This document shows, piece after piece, positions 7,890 to 14,410 of a stretch of DNA of 38,710 nucleotides. The notes beneath the pieces were generated by a model. The model was given only the letters and a program-made list of their open reading frames with translations. It ran no database searches and had not been told where the DNA came from. Every line of letters begins with the position of its first letter. Position 1 is the stretch's first letter. Origin of the DNA: an uncultured Tessaracoccus sp. GTDB taxonomy: Bacteria; Actinomycetota; Actinomycetes; Propionibacteriales; Propionibacteriaceae. The position numbers and the translations under genes were made by a program. Location: contig NZ_CAMYPD010000026.1 in the NCBI RefSeq assembly GCF_947286155.1, positions 1 to 38,710 on the forward strand, written 5' to 3'.

Positions 7890-8693
7890 TCAGCTCCGTC
7901 TTCTGTTCTTGCTCAATTTGTGCAGTTCAGCGAGTTCTGATTTCGACAGGGAATCCATGCCGGAAGCGTTGATCTTGTCGAGGAGCGCGTCGAGTTTGGC
8001 CTCAGCGTTCTGCTGCTTGCGTTCTGCTGGGCTGGGCTTCGGAGGTTTCGCTTCCACGACGCGGAGCTTCGCGCGGCTGCGGGGTCGCCGTCGCTGGGGG
8101 CCGGGTAGCCAGGTGAACTGCGTCAAGAGCCCGAACCGTCGCGCCCAGACAGCGGCTCCGAAGAGGCTCAGCACGAGCCCCGTTAGCGCGCCGAGGTTGC
8201 CCGCGGCGATCATCGGCAGCAGTTGCAGCGCCAAGATGATGGCGCCGAACACCCAAGCGGGGATGCGGAAGAAGAACATCCGGTTCGGTGCTTCAGCGAT
8301 GAAGATGAGAATGAGGAGCAGCTGGATCAGACCCAGCCCGGCCAACGGCGCGCTGCCGGGGAGAAGGAGGTCTGCTGCTAGGTAGGCGAGCGACACGATC
8401 ACCCAGAGGCCGACGAGGAACGAGGCCATGCGCTGTTTGCCGAGCTGGTCTTCGATGGCGTTGCCGAAGTACCAAAAGAAGAAGATCGTGAGGACTGCCC
8501 AGATGCTGAATGGTTCGACGAACGGCCACGTGAGCAGGCGCCAGACCTCACCGCGCATCACAGCGCTGGAGAACATCGCGCCGAATACGGTCAACGATCT
8601 GGAGAACAGTGCGACGAGGCTGCCCAGGCCAGCAGCCAGCGCGACGAACACCGTCGTGGTGACCTCGAGTTTGCCGATTCGGAACCAATACAT
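7890..8693 (-). CDS. Rhomboid-fold membrane protein lacking catalytic residues
   Basis: The 267-residue product has six or so hydrophobic helices followed by a basic tail with KSELAELHKLSKNRRRS. That short soluble helix is common at the C-terminus of actinobacterial rhomboid-family proteins. The block RGEVWRLLTWPFVEP and the following FFFWYFGNAIEDQLG are typical of the rhomboid fold (loop L1 and helix 2). However, the GxSG serine motif is absent: the matching helix reads LAGLGLIQLLLILIF. No helix-6 histidine is visible near GNLGALTGL. So it is probably a pseudoprotease that binds membrane partners rather than cutting them. The ATG at 8693 gives a natural N-terminus before the first helix. Confidence 0.75.
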   Translation of the reverse strand: MYWFRIGKLEVTTTVFVALAAGLGSLVALFSRSLTVFGAMFSSAVMRGEVWRLLTWPFVEPFSIWAVLTIFFFWYFGNAIEDQLGKQRMASFLVGLWVIVSLAYLAADLLLPGSAPLAGLGLIQLLLILIFIAEAPNRMFFFRIPAWVFGAIILALQLLPMIAAGNLGALTGLVLSLFGAAVWARRFGLLTQFTWLPGPQRRRPRSRAKLRVVEAKPPKPSPAERKQQNAEAKLDALLDKINASGMDSLSKSELAELHKLSKNRRRS

Positions 8694-8754
8694 GCCACTA
8701 GATTGGCACGCCCGGGAAAATCCAGCGACAACGACGAGCAGTAACTGAAACGCT

Positions 8755-8808
8755 CAAGATAGATCAAGTTGGTGGTGGGTAGACGAGCCACGAACTTGAT
8801 CTATCTTG
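8755..8808. repeat. 16-bp perfect inverted repeat with 22-nt loop
   Basis: CAAGATAGATCAAGTT at 8755-8770 and its exact reverse complement at 8793-8808 flank a 22-nt spacer. It lies about 60 bp upstream of the rhomboid-like gene. No T-run follows on either strand, so a terminator is unlikely. A small mobile-element remnant or a protein-binding site fits better. Confidence 0.75.
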
Positions 8809-8882
8809 GTGGTATGCGTAGGAACGGCGTTGTAGCTCATACAAGGAAGTGGGGGAGAGGTGGGGGAACGGCCCAAATGAAG

Positions 8883-8919
8883 AACCCCGCCTGACTATAT
8901 TGCCTAGTCAGACGGGGTT
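8883..8919. terminator. Hairpin next to the tRNA-Leu fragment
   Basis: AACCCCG(C)CTGACT at 8883-8896 pairs with AGTCAG(A)CGGGGTT at 8906-8919 (13 bp, one mismatch). Its place and sequence parallel the terminator of the intact tRNA-Leu at 14215-14253, as if both were copies of one tRNA terminator. Confidence 0.7.
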
Positions 8920-8925
8920 TCGTGT

Positions 8926-8951
8926 CGTGTCCGAGAGAGGACTTGAACCTC
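8926..8951 (-). other. tRNA-Leu 3'-end fragment, probable attachment site
   Basis: These 26 bp are identical to 14257-14282, the T-arm, acceptor 3' strand and discriminator of tRNA-Leu(GAG). Upstream on the minus strand there is no matching 5' acceptor strand (GTCCGGG) or anticodon arm, so this is not a full tRNA. A copy of a tRNA 3' end at a distance from the intact gene is the classic mark of site-specific integration. If so, the element spans about 8.95-14.26 kb. Confidence 0.65.
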
Positions 8952-8997
8952 TGCTTAAATCGCTGTAACTAGGTCTTATGCCGAAATCATCCGGCCA

Positions 8998-9076
8998 TGT
9001 GTCTATTTTGTGTCTATTCGGGCCGTCGGCCCATACTCTGCATAGTCTGCATACTCAGCAATGTATGCATACTCTG
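8998..9076. repeat. Direct repeats: 2 x TGTGTCTATT and 5 x CATACTCTG-type 9-mers
   Basis: TGTGTCTATT occurs at 8998-9007 and 9009-9018, with 11 bp periodicity. From 9032 to 9076 five 9-mers follow without gaps: CATACTCTG, CATAGTCTG, CATACTCAG, CAATGTATG (diverged) and CATACTCTG. Such spaced short repeats next to a tRNA-derived core resemble the arm-type sites of an integrase or the iterons of a plasmid. The role is inferred only from position. Confidence 0.6.
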
Positions 9077-9100
9077 AGACACACAGGGGGAGTGCAGAGA

Positions 9101-9265
9101 ATGGCCGTTTGCGGCGTTTCCGGGCGTGTGGGTGCTCGTTGCGGCTGTGATGGTCGGGGTGGATGCCATGCCGCTATCTGTGAATGGGGCTTGCTTGGGT
9201 TGTGGGTGTGGGTGGCGGCTGTTGCCGTCATGGCAACGGTTGCTCGGGGTTTGCGGCTTGTCTGA
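9101..9265 (+). CDS. Possible small Cys-rich membrane protein, unknown
   Basis: This 54-codon frame starts at ATG 9101, with GGGGGAG 9 nt upstream. The product has a Cys-rich first half (C-G-C, G-G-C-H) and one hydrophobic helix (LLGLWVWVAAVAVMATVA). I recognise no family. Small proteins of this kind occur in prophages and integrative elements. It may be spurious, since the opposite strand is also open here. Confidence 0.3.
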   Translation: MAVCGVSGRVGARCGCDGRGGCHAAICEWGLLGLWVWVAAVAVMATVARGLRLV

Positions 9266-9298
9266 GTGTCGGTGATTCATCTATCCCCATCCCCAGCT

Positions 9299-9745
9299 TT
9301 ACAAAAAGCGTTCGGCGAATTCGATTGTGCGTTCGATCCTGGCTTGGCCACCACCGGCGCTAGTCACGGTCGAGCCGTGGCCGAGCTGCTTCTCCACCTC
9401 ATGGAATGGCACGGTGGCGGTGATGTCCACGTGTTGCGCCGTGACGTGGCCGTCGCTCGACAGGACCCCGCTGGCCGTGCCGTCGACGTTCAGTAGCGAG
9501 GATGCAGGCAGTGACATTCCGCCAGATTGGAGATCGATGTCATCGATCCATATGTCTTCCTCGCTCAGCTCCGCTGGGGGTGACGGGGTGCTGGGCGTCG
9601 GGCGGGGCGCTGGCGTTCCCGGCTCCTGCCCAGCTGGTCTCGAGATGGAGAACCATGCGATGACGAGCACGACGATGATCAGCACCAGCATGCCGAGGGC
9701 ACCCAGCAGGACATACAGGACCGGAGAACGTTTCACGCACGTCAT
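9299..9745 (-). CDS. Short membrane-anchored protein, LmeA/DUF2993-like, maybe truncated
   Basis: The 148-residue product has one N-terminal transmembrane segment (LGMLVLIIVVLVIAWF), a Pro-rich linker (about 37-57), and an extracytoplasmic domain with GVLSSDGHVTAQHVDITATVPF. This resembles part of the DUF2993/LmeA family of periplasmic phospholipid-binding proteins in actinobacteria. Family members are usually clearly longer, and this one stops at EFAERFL just where the low-GC repeat region begins, so a deletion may have removed its C-terminus. It lies 39 nt after the RbsA-like ATPase and is probably the last gene of that operon. The family call is tentative. Confidence 0.55.
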   Translation of the reverse strand: MTCVKRSPVLYVLLGALGMLVLIIVVLVIAWFSISRPAGQEPGTPAPRPTPSTPSPPAELSEEDIWIDDIDLQSGGMSLPASSLLNVDGTASGVLSSDGHVTAQHVDITATVPFHEVEKQLGHGSTVTSAGGGQARIERTIEFAERFL

Positions 9746-9784
9746 TCTGCACGCCTGCGGTGTCAGGCCGGTGGGCTCCGACCA

Positions 9785-11320
9785 TCAACGACCGGCGAGC
9801 CAATTCCTCCCGAAGTCCGTCACAACGATGTTCAGTTCCTTATCCTCCGTCGGCTCCTGTGCGGGTCCAGGCTCCGACTCGGCCGAAATGTCCGGCTCTT
9901 CGACGGAGGTCGCCGCCCCCTCTCGGAACACCTTGTCGAGCCGCACGGTCGTGACAGTCTCCGAGTTCCACGTCTCGCTGAGCCGTCCCTCACGGAAGAC
10001 AAAGAGCCTCCGGGTCCACGACACCAGCTCGCGGCTGTCAGACGAGATGAGCACCACGGCCATTCCACGCTCAGTGGCGGCAGTCAGGTGCTCGTGCAGG
10101 GCTGCTCGGGCTGCGGCGTCCAGCGTGGCAGAGGGATCCTCAAGGACTAGGACCGCTGCGTTTGCGGAGAGCAGAGCGGACAAGTAGCGACTCTCCGTCT
10201 GACCGAACGACCCCTGCCGTTCGCCGAACAGCTTGAGCCCGTGGTTGTCCATCTGTTCCATGGCTGCCAAGATCGAGGCAATGGCGGTCTGAGCCTCGTC
10301 GAAGTCGTCGTCATCCTCGATGCCGACCACAAGGTTTGCGGCGACGTGATCGCCTCCCGCGCCCGGCCAATGGTGGGCGATGCCTGCTCGAACTGCTCCC
10401 TCGCGAGTGTTGATCGACGCCTGCCTGCCCTGTACTGTCACCGTGCCGCTCTCGACGGGTGCCTTCCCTGTCAACGCGGCAATCACATCCTGCATGCCCG
10501 AGTCTCGTCCACCGACGAACCCGACGATCTCGCCCGCGGCCACGGTAAAGCTCACGTCGGACACCACTCCGGACGAGAGGCCGACAACTTCAAGGGCCAC
10601 CTGGTCTCGGACGTGAGATTTCGGAACGCTGTGAGCGATGGGGCCTGCGTGGATCTCTCCTTCGAGGTCGGCGTCGGGATCCGTCTCTACAAGAGTCCCT
10701 TCGCGCAGGAGCAACACTCGATCGCACAAGGCGCGAACCTCGTCTAAGCGATGGGAGACGTAGACGACGCTGCGGCCCTGGCTCGTGATCTTGTTGACGA
10801 TCCAGTGGAGCTCGTCCAACTCACGCGTATTGAACCTAGCCGAGACCTCGTCGACAAGCACCACATCCACGGTGTCATCCGCCCACAAGCGCATGGATTC
10901 GACTAGGCCGACATCCGGTCTGGTGAGACCCCCTACCCGCGACATCGGATCCAGCGAAATCCCTGCCTGTGCCAACAGGGCCCGTGCACGCTGGCGTTCT
11001 TCCGACGGGCCGATGTTGGTGCCGCGAAAGATCGCCTGAGCGACGGTGAGCCCCGGGTTGACGTTGAAGCGTTGGGCGATCAGACCGGTCTGCGCCTCGC
11101 GGCCCTTTGCTAAGACGGACTCTCCGTGAGTGATCTGCCCGTCGTCGGGCTGGATCTCACCGGCGAGGATACCGAGCAAGGTGGACTTGCCCGCCCCGTT
11201 GGGTCCGATGATTCCGACGCATTCTCCGGACCGAACCTCCAGCTCCACATCGCTGAAGATCTCCCGGTTCCCGAAGTTCTTCGCCAGCTTTTCCGCGGAA
11301 AGTAACACGCGGTCATTCAT
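9785..11320 (-). CDS. Degenerate RbsA/MglA-type double ABC ATPase without permease
   Basis: The 511-residue layout is that of a sugar-importer ATPase (RbsA family): two ABC halves at about 5-215 and 240-450. The first half keeps Walker A GPNGAGKST (39-47), Walker B VVLVDE (153-158) and the H-loop histidine 190, but its signature motif is lost (GGLTRPDVGL). In the second half Walker A is GFVGGRDSGM with no GK[ST], and Walker B reads LVLEDPSATLD with D and E exchanged. An acidic tail of about 60 residues follows. No permease or binding-protein gene is nearby, so it is unlikely to be an ordinary importer and may be a regulatory or mechanical ATPase. The ATG at 11320 overlaps the coiled-coil gene stop (ATGAATGA); a GTG at 11329 is possible. 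Confidence 0.82.
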   Translation of the reverse strand: MNDRVLLSAEKLAKNFGNREIFSDVELEVRSGECVGIIGPNGAGKSTLLGILAGEIQPDDGQITHGESVLAKGREAQTGLIAQRFNVNPGLTVAQAIFRGTNIGPSEERQRARALLAQAGISLDPMSRVGGLTRPDVGLVESMRLWADDTVDVVLVDEVSARFNTRELDELHWIVNKITSQGRSVVYVSHRLDEVRALCDRVLLLREGTLVETDPDADLEGEIHAGPIAHSVPKSHVRDQVALEVVGLSSGVVSDVSFTVAAGEIVGFVGGRDSGMQDVIAALTGKAPVESGTVTVQGRQASINTREGAVRAGIAHHWPGAGGDHVAANLVVGIEDDDDFDEAQTAIASILAAMEQMDNHGLKLFGERQGSFGQTESRYLSALLSANAAVLVLEDPSATLDAAARAALHEHLTAATERGMAVVLISSDSRELVSWTRRLFVFREGRLSETWNSETVTTVRLDKVFREGAATSVEEPDISAESEPGPAQEPTEDKELNIVVTDFGRNWLAGR

Positions 11321-12047
11321 GTTGGGCACCCCCGGCGCTCCTCAGCGCATCTCGTAGTCGGTGAGCCTTCTCCTGCTCAATGAGGCGCAGGTTGTCGGAC
11401 TCGTTCAGCCTCTGCACCAAGCTCTGGTTTTCCTCTTGGAGCTGTTTCAACTTAGTTTCGAGCGTTGCGATCGTCTCGTCCCACGCTTGGATAGCGCGTG
11501 CTTCCAATCTGGCCATCTCCTGCTCGGTGTGACGGAGCTTCTCGCGGAGGAGCTCTTCCTCGTCGGACTTGGTCGGCGTCTCGTCAAGGTCAGCGACAGA
11601 GGGCGCTGCCCGTGACGTTTCCTCGGGTTCGTAGGCCATCGCCCCTGCTGTCTCCATCCGTTGGTGAGGCTCCTCAGCAGCTGAGCTGAGGTCGCCTCCT
11701 CGGACCTCGGATGATTCGGCGGGCACTGCAACGCGCGCTTGACGCGTCGTCGTATCTTCCAGCGGATCAGGAGACGCGACCTGAGCTCCGCCACGAGCCG
11801 GGGCTACGGGCCCGCTCTCGGCTGTCCGCCGCGGTTGTTCTTGGATCTCCTCGCGAGCGGCATGCGTCGTGGCGGGGGCTTCGTGCGCGCGCTCCGCTGG
11901 CGGTCGCAACTGTCCCTCAGCGTGCGACGAAGCCTCCACTGGGGTGGACCGTCGACGGCCGATTAGGAAGCCCAGCAAGGCGGCCAAGGCGGCGACCACG
12001 ACGAGGACCACGAGGATCTGCAGATATGCGTAGGCGAAACCTTGCAC
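11313..12047 (-). CDS. Single-pass membrane protein with C-terminal coiled coil
   Basis: The 244-residue product has a transmembrane helix at about 9-30 (LQILVVLVVVAALAALLGFL) followed by RRR. A long Ala/Pro/Glu-rich linker (33-160) leads to a coiled coil from about 161 to 235 (LLREKLRHTEQEMARLEARA and onward). The charge pattern predicts a cytoplasmic coiled coil. The frame is open upstream, but that part overlaps the OmpA gene. The GTG at 12047 is chosen because GGAAGG lies 5 nt before it and it overlaps the region just after the OmpA stop. It is the second gene of the four-gene operon and could link the OmpA-type envelope protein to the ATPase. No named family recognised. Confidence 0.75.
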   Translation of the reverse strand: MQGFAYAYLQILVVLVVVAALAALLGFLIGRRRSTPVEASSHAEGQLRPPAERAHEAPATTHAAREEIQEQPRRTAESGPVAPARGGAQVASPDPLEDTTTRQARVAVPAESSEVRGGDLSSAAEEPHQRMETAGAMAYEPEETSRAAPSVADLDETPTKSDEEELLREKLRHTEQEMARLEARAIQAWDETIATLETKLKQLQEENQSLVQRLNESDNLRLIEQEKAHRLRDALRSAGGAQHE

Positions 12048-12048
12048 G

Positions 12049-12792
12049 TCATCCTTCCTGGAAGGTGATTTCGACCCGACGGTTGAGCTGACGCCCGTCC
12101 GGGGTGTCGTTTGGGGCGACGGGGTTTGCATCCCCGCCTGCGACCGTGGTGATGCGGGCTTCATCGACACCGGCGTCCAGCAGCACCTCTTGGGCGGCGG
12201 AGGCTCGTGCGTCGGAAAGCGCGCGTCGGCCCGCCTCGTCTTGGCCATTGTCGGTGTATCCCGTGAGCGTGACCATGACGTCAGGGTGCGCGGTCAAATA
12301 TTCGGCCAACTCCCGCAGCACCGTCTCGTCTTCCGAGCGCACGGAGGCGCTCGCCCCTTCGAACATCAGGTTGGGGTAGGAAGGTGGTTCGGCCGAGGTC
12401 GATGGAGTGGCAGGGGTGGGGGAGGCGTCGTTCGTCACCGGGGGTGGTGTCGTGGATGGCGACTCAGGCGCCGCCGGGCTCGCTTCCTCGCTTGGCTGGG
12501 AGGAGCCCGGAGGTTGATGATCCTCGACTTGGACCACTCGCGTGCCACTCACGCCCGAAACCACCGTGTGGGCTGTGTCCGCCGTCGCCGCATCGGCAAG
12601 GTTCGTCAGCGTCGCGTCGAAGCCCGAATAGGAAACGTCCGCGTGCACATCGGCGTTGGCCAATTCAGCGGCGGCACGCCGGGTGAGTTGAGACTCAGCC
12701 GACGAAACGACCCACGCTGATCCGGCCAATAGAGCTCCGGCCAAGGCCGCGGCGACGCCAGCCACCGGAGCCCATGATCTACCGCCGCTCAC
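12049..12792 (-). CDS. BON/OmpA-domain envelope protein (ArfA-like)
   Basis: This is a 247-residue protein with an N-terminal membrane helix (about 8-30) and a small domain at about 33-90 that resembles a BON repeat. A Pro/Ser/Thr linker (92-138) leads to a C-terminal OmpA peptidoglycan-binding domain (140-247). The OmpA marks are clear: GYTDN with Asp181, ALSDARA at about 191-197, and NRRVEI with Arg238/239, the residues that hold diaminopimelate in this family. The layout is that of mycobacterial ArfA (Rv0899). It should be anchored in the membrane and bind the cell wall. The GTG at 12792 has AGGAGG 7 nt upstream. It is the first gene of the leftward operon and diverges from the Roadblock-protoglobin pair. 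Confidence 0.85.
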   Translation of the reverse strand: MSGGRSWAPVAGVAAALAGALLAGSAWVVSSAESQLTRRAAAELANADVHADVSYSGFDATLTNLADAATADTAHTVVSGVSGTRVVQVEDHQPPGSSQPSEEASPAAPESPSTTPPPVTNDASPTPATPSTSAEPPSYPNLMFEGASASVRSEDETVLRELAEYLTAHPDVMVTLTGYTDNGQDEAGRRALSDARASAAQEVLLDAGVDEARITTVAGGDANPVAPNDTPDGRQLNRRVEITFQEG

Positions 12793-13063
12793 AGTGGATC
12801 CTCCTTCAGAGGTGCTCGACGTGCCTCCCGCTAGCGGTCAAGAGACGGTATCCCGGAGAGCTTACCGGGGTTTCCATCCCGAAGTGTATCACTGAGCGGC
12901 TAGGCTCAATGCGTCATCGAGGTTGAAGTAGTCCAAACTTGCATATCTCCGGAGTCCAATAGTGTACTGGTGGCTCCACAGTAGTTCCTCATCCATGGCC
13001 TCCAAGGAGGTCCGGGGGGCTTAGTGCAACTGGGCAGCACAGCAGTGTTGAGAGGAAAAGATT
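12793..13063. promoter_or_regulatory. Divergent promoter region of the two operons
   Basis: These 271 bp separate the OmpA-type and Roadblock operons. Leftward, TTGAGC (rc of 12904-12909) and TACACT (rc of 12883-12888), 15 bp apart, are a weak promoter candidate. Rightward, TTGCAT-like and TAGTGT around 12940-12970 are another. CTCCGGAG near 12950 is a short perfect palindrome. Nothing here is certain beyond its position. Confidence 0.35.
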
Positions 13064-13453
13064 ATGACCAGCAACTACATCGTCAGCAAGACTGATGAGC
13101 TCTCTAGGGTGATCGGCAATATGCGCCGGTCCATCCCGGAGCTACACGGCGTGATGATCGCGTCCACCGACGGCCTGCCCGTCGCCCATGATTTCTCGGA
13201 CTCCGACGCAGAGCGCATCGCGGCCATGGCCGCTACCGCTCTGGGCCTCGGTGGGCGAATTGCTGAGCGCGCTGAGCTGGGCGATTTTGCCGAAGCCGTG
13301 GTTCGCGGACAGAACGGCTACATGGTGACGTACTCGGTCGGCGCCGACGCCGTGCTCGTCCTCACCGGCCCCATCGACTCCAACCTCGGCCTCATGCGCA
13401 TCGAAGCTCGCGTCGCCGCCGTTGAACTCAAGCAGCTCCTCGGGAGGGCCTGA
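13064..13453 (+). CDS. Roadblock/LC7-domain protein
   Basis: The 129-residue product is one Roadblock/LC7 domain (about 10-125), with the typical start LHGVMIASTDGLPVAHDF and the strand MVTYSVGADAVLVLTG. Roadblock proteins form dimers and often act on Ras/MglA-like small GTPases; in actinobacteria they occur in the CvnABCD conservons. Here no GTPase, sensor kinase or DUF742 gene is present. Instead the next gene, 2 nt away, encodes a protoglobin. AGAGGA lies 8-9 nt before the ATG. A regulatory adaptor role is likely, but its partner is unknown. Confidence 0.9.
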   Translation: MTSNYIVSKTDELSRVIGNMRRSIPELHGVMIASTDGLPVAHDFSDSDAERIAAMAATALGLGGRIAERAELGDFAEAVVRGQNGYMVTYSVGADAVLVLTGPIDSNLGLMRIEARVAAVELKQLLGRA

Positions 13454-13455
13454 GC

Positions 13456-14064
13456 ATGGATTCGATGCATGACATCGCGAAGACGGCGATCGACCAGGCG
13501 CCCCCGGAGTGCCGCGTCCGCCCTGAAGATGCTGACGTCATCCAGCGGCACGCGGATGCACTCGTCGGGCTTGGACCCGAGATGGTCAATGCCTTCTACG
13601 ACACCGTGTATGGACACTCGGAGACGGAGAAGATCTTCAAGCCAGGCGAGCGTCCCATGCGTGAGGAGTCGCTGCAGGGCTGGTGGGAACGGACTGTCCG
13701 CGGGCCCCTCGACGACGACTACTGGGCGTGGATGGCACTGGTTGGGCTCACGCACGTCATCCGGCGGGTGAACAACCCAATGATGCTCGCCATGGCCAAC
13801 TTTGTGGCGCAGTTTGTGGAAAGCAGCGAGTCGCTGGAGATCTCCGACGATGAGCGCCGCGAGCTGTCGGTGGCCTTCCGTCGAGTCTCGTCGACGGTGA
13901 GCTCCATCATCACGTTCGCGTACGATCACGCAGTCAGCTCCGCGCTCTTCAGCGTCGCTGGTATGCCAGAAGCGCTCCTAGCGCGGCTTCGTGACCAAGA
14001 GGTCGGTGACGCTCTCGACAAGGCGCACAAGGAAGTACGCTCCGCTTCGCTCCACGGCTCTTGA
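13456..14064 (+). CDS. Protoglobin (single-domain haem globin sensor)
   Basis: The 202-residue product matches the protoglobin form of globins: FYDTVYGHSETEKIF in the early helices, WWERTVRGPLDDDYWAW, and ALVGLTHVIRRVNNP. His100 of the last segment is in the place of the haem-binding proximal histidine of globin-coupled sensors. There is no signalling domain after the globin; the C-terminus (about 165-202) is a short charged helix. Known members bind O2, CO or NO. It starts just after the Roadblock stop (ATG at 13456, GGGAGG 9 nt upstream; ATG 13465 is an in-frame alternative), so the two are surely co-transcribed. A gas or redox signal passed to the Roadblock protein is an attractive inference. 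A strong terminator follows. Confidence 0.85.
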   Translation: MDSMHDIAKTAIDQAPPECRVRPEDADVIQRHADALVGLGPEMVNAFYDTVYGHSETEKIFKPGERPMREESLQGWWERTVRGPLDDDYWAWMALVGLTHVIRRVNNPMMLAMANFVAQFVESSESLEISDDERRELSVAFRRVSSTVSSIITFAYDHAVSSALFSVAGMPEALLARLRDQEVGDALDKAHKEVRSASLHGS

Positions 14065-14070
14065 GCGAGT

Positions 14071-14107
14071 GAAACCCCGTGCCGTCACGCCGATGGCACG
14101 GGGTTTC
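14071..14107 (+). terminator. Rho-independent terminator of the Roadblock-protoglobin operon
   Basis: GAAACCCCGTGCC (14071-14083) pairs perfectly over 13 bp with GGCACGGGGTTTC (14095-14107), 6 nt after the protoglobin stop. Confidence 0.85.
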
Positions 14108-14214
14108 TCACGCCGCAAAACACGCGGGCCGAGCAAAGGACACGAAGCTCACAAGGCGCACGCGCGGGAAGGCCGTCCCGCGGTCCAATGCAAACGGGCG
14201 GACCAGGGAAAGAT

Positions 14215-14253
14215 AAACCCCGCATGACTGTGTTCATCAGTCATGCGGGGTTT
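14215..14253 (-). terminator. Terminator of tRNA-Leu(GAG)
   Basis: A 15-bp perfect stem (14215-14229 with 14239-14253) lies 5 nt after the tRNA 3' end on the minus strand and is followed by TTTATCTTT. Its sequence resembles the hairpin at 8883-8919 beside the tRNA fragment. Confidence 0.85.
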
Positions 14254-14258
14254 TCGCG

Positions 14259-14344
14259 TGTCCGAGAGAGGACTTGAACCTCCACAGCCTAAAGCGGCCA
14301 CTAGCACCTCAAGCTAGCGCGTCTACCAATTCCGCCACCCGGAC
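14259..14344 (-). tRNA. tRNA-Leu (anticodon GAG)
   Basis: This 86-nt tRNA has acceptor strands GTCCGGG and CTCGGAC (one G-U pair), discriminator A, and no encoded CCA. The anticodon arm is CTAGC-TTGAGGT-GCTAG, giving anticodon GAG. It has a long class II variable arm and a T-arm GGAGG-TTCAAGT-CCTCT. The last 24 nt and two flanking bases recur at 8926-8951, so this gene is probably the integration site of the element to its left. Confidence 0.95.
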
Positions 14345-14410
14345 AGGTGTTGCACTCAAGGGGAGCGCGAGTAGGAACTTTAGCAGCCCTCTCGCCGGCC
14401 AACCAAATCA

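Larger units (their letters stand above)
8694..9298. other. Low-GC gene-poor stretch with repeats and a tRNA fragment
   Basis: This stretch has lower GC than its surroundings. In order it holds a 16-bp perfect inverted repeat (8755-8808), a G-rich run (about 8848-8866), a strong hairpin (8883-8919), a 26-bp copy of the tRNA-Leu 3' end (8926-8951), an 11-bp-spaced direct repeat (8998-9018), a five-unit 9-bp tandem array (9032-9076) and one possible small gene (9101-9265). I see no integrase or transposase frame. It looks like the end of a decayed integrated element. Confidence 0.55.

Noticed and set aside
8926..9010. A second complete tRNA at the tRNA-like fragment
   Set aside because: Only the T-arm and 3' acceptor strand are present; no matching 5' acceptor strand or anticodon arm is found upstream.
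8998..9076. CRISPR array
   Set aside because: Repeat units are only 9-10 bp with no spacers of regular size, and no cas genes are present.
9014..9280. 88-residue minus-strand frame in the repeat region
   Set aside because: His/Ser/Thr/Gln-rich low-complexity product created partly by the 9-bp repeats; no family and it clashes with the small plus-strand frame, itself doubtful.
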